A stretch of DNA of 64,000 bases from VAZQ01 sp963758945 (lineage in GTDB: Bacteria; Pseudomonadota; Alphaproteobacteria; Rhizobiales; Xanthobacteraceae): the NCBI GenBank assembly GCA_963758945.1, contig CAVWXY010000016.1:310001-374000 (forward strand), read 5' to 3'. Of the stretch, positions 53,273 through 59,878 are shown piece after piece. Each line of letters starts with the position of its first letter. The stretch's first letter is position 1. The position numbers and the translations under genes were made by a program. The notes under the pieces were generated by a model that was given only the letters and a program-made list of their open reading frames with translations, was not told where the DNA came from and made no database searches.

Positions 53273-53633
53273 ACACCGGCGTGTCATGATGGGCACCGAA
53301 AGATGCTATTGGGTTTACATTCTCGCCAGTGCGATAGGCGGTACACTCTACATCGGGGTGACCAACAACCTCGTGCGGCGAGTTTGCGAACATAAGATGG
53401 GTCTCGTGGATGGCTTCACCAAGAAATACCGGATCCATGGGCTGGTCTACTTCGAGCAATACAGCGATGTCGAGGCTGCAATTCTCCGGGAGAAACGCCT
53501 AAAGAGATGGAATCGGGAGTGGAAGATACGGCTCATTGAAGAGCTAATACCGTATCTCTGAAATCATGACTCTTTGGCGCTTCCCGAATTGAGGCGAGTC
53601 AGATTCAACATGGCGAACGTAAGGAGGTTCGTC

Positions 53634-54697
53634 ATGTCGGGTCCAATTCCATTACGCCGTGATTTTGAAGCGTCGCAGCTGCGTGGTTTGGCAAGGGGGA
53701 CGAAAGACGGCCCTCAGGCCCGCCGACTTCTGGCTCTTGCGGCGATCTATGACGGCGCGAGGCGGAGCGAGGCCGCGAAGATCGGCGGTGTCGGATTGCA
53801 GATCGTCCGTGACTGGGTGTTGCGCTTCAACGCGCGCGGCCCTGACGGTCTCCTGGATGGCAAGTCGCCGGGTCACCCACCCAAGCTCAATGCCGTGCAA
53901 CGCCAAGCCATCGCCCGTATGATCGAGAGTGGCCCGATCCCGGCGGTGCACGGCGTGGTGCGCTGGCGGCTGATCGATCTGGTACAATGGATCTTCGAGG
54001 AATTCCGCATCACGGTCGCCAAACAGACGCTCAGCCGGGAGCTGCGCGCCATGGGCTACCGCAAACTCTCGGCCCGACCGCGCCACCATGCTCAAGCCGA
54101 GGGTGCGATCGAGGATTTTAAAAAAGCTTCCCGGCGCATTTGGAAGCCGTCGCCCGCCAGAAGGCACGTCCCTGCGACACGATAGAAATCTGGTTCGCCG
54201 ACGAGGCCCGCATCGGCCAGAAGAACAAGATCACCCGCCGCTGGGCCAAGCGCGGCACCCGCCCCAGCGCGCCCCGCGACCAGCGTACTGCCTCCACCTA
54301 CATCTTCGGTGCGGTCTGCCCGAAGGAGGGCAAGGGCGCAGCCCTGATCTTGCCTGCCTGCAACACCGAGGCGATGAACTTGCACCTGGCGGAAATCGCA
54401 GCGGCCGTTGCGCCCGCCGCCCACGCCATCCTCTTGGTCGACCAAGCTGGCTGGCATATGTCGACACGCCTCGTCGTCCCGGCCAACATCACCATCATTC
54501 TGCTGCCGCCAAAATGCCCCGAGCTTAACCCGGTCGAAAACGTCTGGCAGTTCATGCGGGAAAACTGGCTCTCAAACCGCGTGTTCAAATCATACGACGA
54601 TCTCGTCGACCATTGCTGCGCGGCCTGGAACAGGCTCGTCGATCAGCCCTGGCGCATCATGTCCATAGGTTTGCGCCAATGGGCCCATGGGTTCTGA
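53634..54697 (+). CDS. IS630-family transposase in two frames
   Basis: The first part (from 53634, MSGPIPLRRDFEA) is the helix-turn-helix region with DGARRSEAAKIGGVGLQIVRD. The second has the DDE core: IEIWFADEARIGQKNK, AILLVDQAGWHMS and LPPKCPELNPVENVW. The frames join by a -1 shift within a run of six A at 54120-54125. The fused product would be about 354 residues, normal for the family. AAGGAGG lies six bases before the start. If no shift occurs the first frame stops at 54185. Confidence 0.85.
54116..54126 (+). other. slippery run for transposase frameshift
   Basis: TTTTAAAAAAG at the junction of the two transposase frames. Reading TTT AAA AAA then slipping back one base gives AGC TTC CCG, which continues into the DDE frame. 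Ribosomal frameshifting at A-runs is known for several IS families. A simple one-base loss is the other explanation. Confidence 0.6.
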
Positions 54698-54790
54698 TCA
54701 GTGGGACTTGGTATAAATCCGAATTGGGATGACCTTTATCCGCAAATCGCCCAACCGTAAGGTGCCCGGCATCTCGCGCCGTTCACAGAT

Positions 54791-54921
54791 TGTCATGCCC
54801 GCGAAGGCGGGCATCCAGTACTCACTGAACCTTTGATCATGCGCTGCAGTGCATTTGCTTCAAAGCTCTATATGATTGTAACGGCCGTGTTTACTGGATG
54901 CCCGCCTTCGCGGGCATGACA
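54791..54921. repeat. palindromic MITE/REPIN-like element, copy 4 (complete)
   Basis: The most symmetric copy, 131 bp. The left arm starts TGTCATGCCCGCGAAGGCGG (54791-54820) and the right arm (54892-54921) is its exact reverse complement over 30 bases. The 71-bp centre is AT-richer than the surroundings. It lies 30 bases after the restored GIY-YIG stop and upstream of the MolA-like gene end. Confidence 0.88.
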
Positions 54922-54963
54922 GCAAGAGTGCGTGGACGCAGCAAGCCCGAGCTTGCGCATCGC

Positions 54964-55992
54964 TCAATCCCTTCCTGCCAGCACGCGGTCGAGCTGTGCC
55001 GCGTCGGGCGTCACGTGATAGAAGCGCGCGTAGAAATCGCGTGTCAGCGCCCGCAAATCCTCCGGAAACAGCTCCGGATAGAGGATCTTGCCGAGCCACC
55101 ACAGCCCGATTAGGCGGTTCACGGTCGGAGGAAAATCGACCCAGCCGAACGGCAGCTTGGGGGAAAGGTGCACGCGGCGCGCGCGCACGGCGGCGACCGG
55201 CGCCCAGGCGGGGTCGTTCAGGACATTGGCCGCGAAGTCCTGATCGATGGTGACGATGACGTCGGGATTCCAAAGCAGCACCTGCTCGATCGAGACGGTG
55301 GCGAGGCCGCCGCGCGTGCCGCCGGCGACGTTGCGGGCGAGGAGCTCGATCGTCTCGACGTTGATCGAGCTGCCGAGGCCGGTCTCCAGCCCGCGCGGCC
55401 CGCGCGCGTAGTAGACGCGCGGCCGCCGCTCCGGCGGCACGATGCTCACGCGCTGCGTGATGGTCTTGATGGTCTCGTCGGCGCTGCGCGCAAAGACTTC
55501 GCCCTGCTCGCGCCGTCCGATCAAGGCGCCGAGCGTGCGGTAGCCGAGCGGAATGCCGTCGAAGCGGCCGTCGAGCAGCGCATAGGGAATGCCGGTCTGC
55601 TCCTGCACGCGGTCGGCGAGCGAAATATAGGTCGGGTTCACGCTGCCGACGTCGAGGATGAGGTCGGGCTTGAGGGCGAGCACGACCTCGAGATTGGCGG
55701 TGTTGCCGCGCCCGGTGAGGCGGCCGACTTCGGGCCGGCCGCCGATATCGGGCAGCAGGAATTCGCGCTCGGCCGGCCTGTTGGCGCGCGGCCAGCCGAG
55801 GAGGAACTCGGGCGCAAGCGTGTAGAGAAAGATCGCCGCCGGCGGTCCCGCCGGAAATACGCGCTCCACCCGCGCCGGCACCGGCACGGCGCGGCCGGCG
55901 CCATCGGCCACGGTGGCTGCGAAGGCGCGCCGGGGCGCGAGGACCGCAGCCGACGCTCCGGCGATCAAAGCGCGGCGGTCGATCCTTTTCAT
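54964..55992 (-). CDS. ABC transporter binding protein, MolA/BtuF-like
   Basis: A 342-residue periplasmic binding protein with a Tat-type signal (RIDRRALIAGASAAVLA), GRAVPVPARVERVFPAGPP, LVLALKPDLILDVGSVNPTY-like helical backbone segments (LEVVLALKPDLILDVG), and LSPKLPFGWVDFPP. The long-helix fold is that of class III binding proteins used with FecCD permeases. H. influenzae MolA is the molybdate-binding example, and its local context with tup, mob, fdhD supports the same use. The permease and ATPase follow downstream, beyond inserted DNA. Confidence 0.85.
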   Translation of the reverse strand: MKRIDRRALIAGASAAVLAPRRAFAATVADGAGRAVPVPARVERVFPAGPPAAIFLYTLAPEFLLGWPRANRPAEREFLLPDIGGRPEVGRLTGRGNTANLEVVLALKPDLILDVGSVNPTYISLADRVQEQTGIPYALLDGRFDGIPLGYRTLGALIGRREQGEVFARSADETIKTITQRVSIVPPERRPRVYYARGPRGLETGLGSSINVETIELLARNVAGGTRGGLATVSIEQVLLWNPDVIVTIDQDFAANVLNDPAWAPVAAVRARRVHLSPKLPFGWVDFPPTVNRLIGLWWLGKILYPELFPEDLRALTRDFYARFYHVTPDAAQLDRVLAGRD

Positions 55993-56013
55993 ATCGCTAG
56001 CGCTTATCTCTGT

Positions 56014-56130
56014 CTGTCATTCCCGCGCAAGCGGGCATCCAGTAACCCGTGGGGCGGTATCGACGCCGAAGGGCTGCCTGTCGCCCCCTGCGACGATTAC
56101 GGGATCATCCGCTTGCGCGGATCATGACAG
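56014..56130. repeat. palindromic MITE/REPIN-like element, copy 5
   Basis: Left arm CTGTCATTCCCGCGCAAGCG and GGCATCCAGTA, then about 60 bases, then right arm GGGATCATCCGCTTGCGCGG and ATCATGACAG. It lies between the tupA stop and the MolA-like start. Both arms carry compensating changes that keep their hairpins. Confidence 0.8.
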
Positions 56131-56157
56131 GAGAGAAGGTTGGCGTCCCTCGTCGAG

Positions 56158-56991
56158 TCACACCCCCGGCGCGTTGGCGTTGGGGAAGAACAGCTGCTGC
56201 CCGTTGATCTTGTAATCCGCGATCGCCTTCTGGCCTTCCGGCGAGACGAGCCAGTCGATGAAGGCCTGGCCGAGCTCTTTCTTCACGTGCGGATGCTTTT
56301 CGGGATTCACCAGGATGACGCCGTATTGGTTGAACATGCGCTTGTCGCCGGCGACCAGGATGTCGAGATCGCCGCGGTTCTTGAACGAGAGCCACGTGCC
56401 TCGGTCGGCGAGCACGTAGGCGTTGGCGGCGGAGGAGGTATTGAGCGCCGCGCCCATGCCCTGGCCGATCTCCTTGTACCAGGGGCCCTTGTCCTTGCCG
56501 ATGTCGACGCCTGCGGCCTTCCAGAGCGCGAGCTCGGCGATGTGGGTGCCCGAGCGGTCGCCGCGCGAGATGAAGGGCGCGCCCTTGGCCTTGATGGTCT
56601 TCAGCGCTTCGGCGACGTCGGCCATGCCTTTGATGCCGGCCGGGTCGCCCTTCGGCCCGATCAGCACGAAATCGTTGTACATCACGGGGTAGCGCTTCAC
56701 GCCCGCTCCCTCGGCGACGAATTTCTCCTCCGGCGCCTTGGCGTGGACGAAGACGACGTCGGCATCGCCGCGGCGGCCGGTGTCGAGCGCCTGGCCGGTG
56801 CCCTGCGCCACCACCTTCACGTCGATGCCGGTTTTCGCCTTGAACAGCGGCAGGATGTGGCCGAACAGGCCGGAATCCTGCGTCGACGTGGTCGAGGCCA
56901 CCACGATGGACTTGTCCTGCGCATGCGCGGGCGCGGCGGCGAAAAGGGCGATGGTCGCGGCTAGAAGCAGCAGGCTGCGGCGGGTGGGCAT
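56158..56991 (-). CDS. tupA: tungstate ABC transporter binding protein
   Basis: A 277-residue periplasmic protein with a signal peptide (RRSLLLLAATIALFAAAPAHA) and the TupA signature VVASTTSTQDSGLF near the mature N-terminus, which binds tungstate with high selectivity in known TupA proteins. GTGQALDTGRRGDADVVFVHA, GDRSGTHIAELALW, and a final SPEGQKAIADYKING follow. It is the last gene of tupBCA. A molybdate preference cannot be ruled out. Confidence 0.93.
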   Translation of the reverse strand: MPTRRSLLLLAATIALFAAAPAHAQDKSIVVASTTSTQDSGLFGHILPLFKAKTGIDVKVVAQGTGQALDTGRRGDADVVFVHAKAPEEKFVAEGAGVKRYPVMYNDFVLIGPKGDPAGIKGMADVAEALKTIKAKGAPFISRGDRSGTHIAELALWKAAGVDIGKDKGPWYKEIGQGMGAALNTSSAANAYVLADRGTWLSFKNRGDLDILVAGDKRMFNQYGVILVNPEKHPHVKKELGQAFIDWLVSPEGQKAIADYKINGQQLFFPNANAPGV

Positions 56992-57035
56992 GACGTTGTT
57001 CTCCTCGTGTCTCGAATTTGCGGGATCGATGGCGG

Positions 57036-57758
57036 TCAAACCAGCAGCTCGCCGGCAGTGAAGCGGCGTGCCTCCGCGGTCTTGGGCGCGGAAAAGAATG
57101 CTTCGGCCGGACCGCTCTCGATCACGCGGCCGCGATGTACGAGCACGATCTCGCCCGCGAGCCGGCGCGCCTCGCCGAGATCGTGCGTCGACATCACCAC
57201 CTTGATGCCGCGCGCGGCGACGGCGCGGATGACGTCCTCGACAGCCTTGGTGGCGGCGGGATCGAGGCTCGCGGTCGGCTCGTCGAGCAGAAGAAGTTGC
57301 GGCTCCTTGGCGAGCGCGCGTGCGAGCGCGAGCCGCTGCTGCTCGCCGCCGGAGAGCTTGCGCGCCGGCCGGCGGCCGAGCCCGACAAGGCCGACGAGCG
57401 TGCAGAGCTCGCCGGCGCGTGCCGCGCGCTCGGCCCGGGGCACGCCGGCGGCCGCAAGCGCATAGCGGATGTTGCCGCCGGCGCTGCGGCGGAGCATCGC
57501 CGGACGCTGGAACACCATGGCGCGATGCGCGGACGACACGTCGTCGCGGCCGCCCCAGGTCAGGCGCCCGCGCGTGGGCGCGATCAGGCCCATGATCAGG
57601 CGAAGGAGGGTGCTCTTGCCGGCGCCGTTCGGCCCCACCAGCACCGTGGGCGCCCCGGCCGCGAGCGCGAGCGAGACCCGGTCGAGGATCATCACGCTGC
57701 CGGCGATGAAGCTCACCTCTTCGAGCACGATCGGGAGGTCGGTTGCGGGCGCGCGCAT
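57036..57758 (-). CDS. tupC: tungstate ABC transporter ATP-binding protein
   Basis: A 240-residue ATPase: Walker A VGPNGAGKSTLLRL, signature KLSGGEQQRLALARALAK, Walker B LLLLDEPTASLD, and MSTHDLGEARRLA. It starts two bases after the tupB stop. The upstream reading frame continues to 58187 only as a shadow of tupB. A Q-loop is visible in AMVFQRP. Confidence 0.93.
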   Translation of the reverse strand: MRAPATDLPIVLEEVSFIAGSVMILDRVSLALAAGAPTVLVGPNGAGKSTLLRLIMGLIAPTRGRLTWGGRDDVSSAHRAMVFQRPAMLRRSAGGNIRYALAAAGVPRAERAARAGELCTLVGLVGLGRRPARKLSGGEQQRLALARALAKEPQLLLLDEPTASLDPAATKAVEDVIRAVAARGIKVVMSTHDLGEARRLAGEIVLVHRGRVIESGPAEAFFSAPKTAEARRFTAGELLV

Positions 57759-57760
57759 GC

Positions 57761-58462
57761 TCACCCCGCAAATCGCTCGCCGGCGCGCCGCAAGCCCCAG
57801 GCGGCGGCATTGACCGCGACGACGATGGCGATCAGCACCAGGCCGAGGCCGATGGCGAGCGGCAGGTTTCCCTTCGACGTCTCCAGCGCGATCGCCGTCG
57901 TCATGACCCGGGTGAAGCCGTCGATATTGCCGCCGACGATGAGAACGGCGCCGACCTCGGCCGCCGCGCGGCCGAACCCGGCGAGCAACGCGGTGACCAG
58001 GCTGAAGCGGCCGTCCCAGATCAGGGTCGCAATGCGCCGGAACGGGCTGACGTCCATCGCTGCCAGTTCGTCGCGGTACTCGCTCCACAAGTCTTCGACA
58101 GTTTGCCGTGTCAGCGCGGCGATGATGGGCGCGATCAGCACGGCCTGCGCGATGATCATGGCCTGCGGCGTGAACAGCAGGCCCCATGATCCGAGCGGTC
58201 CCGAGCGCGACAGCAGCAGATAGATCACGAGCCCGACCACGACCGGCGGCAGTCCCATCAGTGCATTGAGGACGACGATCACGACCTCGCGGCCGGGAAA
58301 GCGCGTGAGCGCGACGCCGGCCCCGAACGGCACACCGACGAAGGCGCCGAACAGGACGGCCGACAGGCTGACCACGAGCGAGAGCCGCACGATCGCCAGC
58401 AGCTCCGGGTCAGCCGTGAGCACCAGTTGAAGCGCGGAAACATCGTCCGGCACGACCCGCAT
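57761..58462 (-). CDS. tupB: tungstate ABC transporter permease
   Basis: A permease of about 233 residues with five to six helices (LLAIVRLSLVVSLSAVLFGA, VVLNALMGLPPVVVGLVIY, AMIIAQAVLIAPIIAALT, LVTALLAGFGRAAAEVGAVL, LAIGLGLVLIAIVVAVNA). The GFGRAAAEVGAVLIVGGNI segment is the ATPase-coupling region. Starts at 58534, 58492 and 58462 are in frame; 58462 has AGAGGAG very close upstream and fits usual TupB length, and 58534 lies inside the divergent operator. Start remains uncertain. Confidence 0.88.
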   Translation of the reverse strand: MRVVPDDVSALQLVLTADPELLAIVRLSLVVSLSAVLFGAFVGVPFGAGVALTRFPGREVVIVVLNALMGLPPVVVGLVIYLLLSRSGPLGSWGLLFTPQAMIIAQAVLIAPIIAALTRQTVEDLWSEYRDELAAMDVSPFRRIATLIWDGRFSLVTALLAGFGRAAAEVGAVLIVGGNIDGFTRVMTTAIALETSKGNLPLAIGLGLVLIAIVVAVNAAAWGLRRAGERFAG

Positions 58463-58519
58463 CTCCTCTGGATGCGGGATGTTGCATTTCATCTCGATCT
58501 GGTCAATTTTGGTAGCCAA

Positions 58520-58546
58520 TTCATATTGGTTCATAGTTGTTCATAT
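58520..58546. promoter_or_regulatory. three TTCATA direct repeats at 10-bp spacing
   Basis: TTCATAT (58520-58526), TTCATAG (58530-58536) and TTCATAT (58540-58546) recur exactly every ten bases, one DNA helical turn, in the divergent gap between tupB and the HTH regulator. The last overlaps the regulator ATG at 58545. This is a likely operator, probably autoregulatory, for the adjacent HTH protein. Confidence 0.65.
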
Positions 58547-59429
58547 GCTGGACCTGCTCACCACCGAGGAAGCCGCCGTCTATCTTCGTCTGTCGGAGCG
58601 CAAGCTCTACGAGCTGGTGGCCAACGGCGCCGTGCCTTGCACCAAGGTGACCGGCAAATGGCTGTTTCCGAAATCCGCGCTCGATCGCTGGCTGGCCGCC
58701 GGCCTGGTGATGCCGGCGCTCGCGCACGCCCCGGCGCCGCCGATCGTCGGCGGCAGCCACGATCCGCTCCTGGAATGGGCGTTGCGCGAGAGCGGCTCGC
58801 AGCTTGCCAGCCTGCCGGAGGGAAGCGAGGCCGGGTTGCAGCGGCTCGCGCGCGGCGAGGTCGCCGGCGCCGCGCTCCATCTGCATCGGCTCGACGGCGA
58901 CGACGAGGACGCCAATCTCGACGGCGTCGCCGCCGCGCCCGGCCTGCACGACGCCGTGGTGATCGCCTTTGCGCGCCGCGAGCAGGGGCTCGTCGTGGCG
59001 GCCGGCAATCCGCTGCAGCTGCGCGACGTCGCCGGCATCGCAGCCAAGCGCGCGCGGCTTGCGCTGCGTCCGCAGGGCGCCGGCGCGCAGCTGCTGCTGC
59101 TCGCGCTCGTCGCCCGCGCCGGCCTGACGCTCGATCGTCTGGCCACGGTCAAGCTGCCGTGCCCGACCGGCGCCGACATCGCGCAGGCCGTGCGCGCCGG
59201 CCGCGCCGATTGCGGCGTCGCCACGCGCGCGGTGGCGCTCGCGTCGGGGCTCGATTTCGTGCCGCTCACCTGGGAGCGCTTCGACCTCGCGTTGCGCCAG
59301 CGCGACTATTTCCGCCCTGGCCCGCAGGCGCTGTTCAAGTTCGTCCGCGCGGCGGCTTTCCGCGAGCGCGCCGCCGAGCTCACCGGCTACGACGTGAGCG
59401 CGGCCGGCGAGGTGCGCGGGGTCAATTGA
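58545..59429 (+). CDS. HTH regulator with oxyanion-binding-like domain
   Basis: A 294-residue protein. Residues 1-55 are an excisionase/MerR-type helix-turn-helix (LTTEEAAVYLRLSERKLYELV, GAVPCTKVTGKWLFPKSALDRW). The rest (about 75-285) is a periplasmic-binding-like domain without a signal (HDPLLEWALRESGSQLASL, LRPQGAGAQLLLLAL, RAGRADCGVATRAVALASG), like the sensor half of LysR and of the MoeA fusion at 29780. It is divergent from tupBCA and likely controls it in response to tungstate or molybdate; effector identity is inference. The start at 58545 is chosen over 58479 because the earlier frame lacks helix-turn-helix sequence. Confidence 0.85.
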   Translation: MLDLLTTEEAAVYLRLSERKLYELVANGAVPCTKVTGKWLFPKSALDRWLAAGLVMPALAHAPAPPIVGGSHDPLLEWALRESGSQLASLPEGSEAGLQRLARGEVAGAALHLHRLDGDDEDANLDGVAAAPGLHDAVVIAFARREQGLVVAAGNPLQLRDVAGIAAKRARLALRPQGAGAQLLLLALVARAGLTLDRLATVKLPCPTGADIAQAVRAGRADCGVATRAVALASGLDFVPLTWERFDLALRQRDYFRPGPQALFKFVRAAAFRERAAELTGYDVSAAGEVRGVN

Positions 59430-59537
59430 GCCTTCGCCGGCGCCGAGACGTCCCGTCGGAGCGGAAACCGCCTCGCCTGGGAAAAGACGTCAAACGCAGC
59501 GGCTCCAGCGGGCGAGCGATCCGTCGGCCTGCGCGGG

Positions 59538-59565
59538 TTGTCACTCGACGGCGCGCCGCTATATT
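59538..59565 (+). promoter_or_regulatory. promoter of tRNA-Ser
   Basis: TTGTCA (59538-59543) and TATATT (59560-59565) with a 16-bp spacer, 20 bases before the mature tRNA 5' end at 59586. The position and match are what is expected for a sigma-70 tRNA promoter. Confidence 0.7.
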
Positions 59566-59585
59566 GCCGGCGCCGCGCCGTACCC

Positions 59586-59675
59586 GGAGGGATGGCCGAG
59601 TGGCTTAAGGCGCACGCTTGGAAAGCGTGTATACGGGAAACCGTATCGTGGGTTCGAATCCCACTCCCTCCGCCA
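59586..59675 (+). tRNA. tRNA-Ser (anticodon GGA)
   Basis: A 90-base class II tRNA. The acceptor arms GGAGGGA and TCCCTCC pair perfectly, with G discriminator and encoded CCA (59673-59675). The anticodon stem CACGC/GCGTG closes the loop TTGGAAA, giving anticodon GGA. The long variable arm (ATACGGGAAACCGTAT) and T-arm GTGGG/TTCGAATC/CCCAC are clear. Confidence 0.97.
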
Positions 59676-59878
59676 GTCCGTCCGCGTCCAATATTCTCTG
59701 CCACCTCACCAGTCGCGCAAAAATCTCCAATAACCACGGGCCTTCGTGGGAAAAGCTCCGCACTGCGTGACACCGGCTGAGGCCCGAAATTCTCTCTCTC
59801 GGCCCGTTTGTCTCCAAGCCTCCGGACTTCGCGGATTTAGTACGGTTCTCGTAAGCAACTGATTCTGAATCGCTTTTT
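59676..59878. other. tRNA-Ser downstream region, no gene recognised
   Basis: About 200 bases with lower GC than the earlier window. No repeat of the tRNA 3' end is obvious here, so no attachment site can be claimed. A GTG at 59879 starts the next frame. Confidence 0.4.

Larger units (their letters stand above)
53547..54713. mobile_element. IS630-family insertion sequence
   Basis: A TA dinucleotide flanks each end (53545-53546 and 54714-54715), as expected for the TA target duplication of this family. Ends share CC-rich imperfect inverted repeats (left ATACCGTATCTCTGA, right reversed TACCAAGTCCCACTGA). The transposase fills the interior. Exact ends are uncertain by about two bases, but the in-frame restoration of the GIY-YIG gene favours these limits. 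Confidence 0.85.
53286..54760 (+). pseudogene. GIY-YIG nuclease-like gene split by an IS630 element
   Basis: The 5' part (53286-53546) encodes a GIY-YIG domain: YWVYILASAIGGTLYIGVTN, the catalytic arginine in LVRRVCEHK, and HGLVYFEQYSDVEAAI with REKRLKRWNREWK. The frame then enters the insertion sequence and stops at 53561. Beyond the IS, from 54716, the missing C-terminus continues in frame after a TA: NPNWDDLYPQIAQP and then TAA at 54758-54760. Restored, the protein has 101 residues, normal for this small family. As it stands the last 14 residues are replaced by IPYL. Confidence 0.9.
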
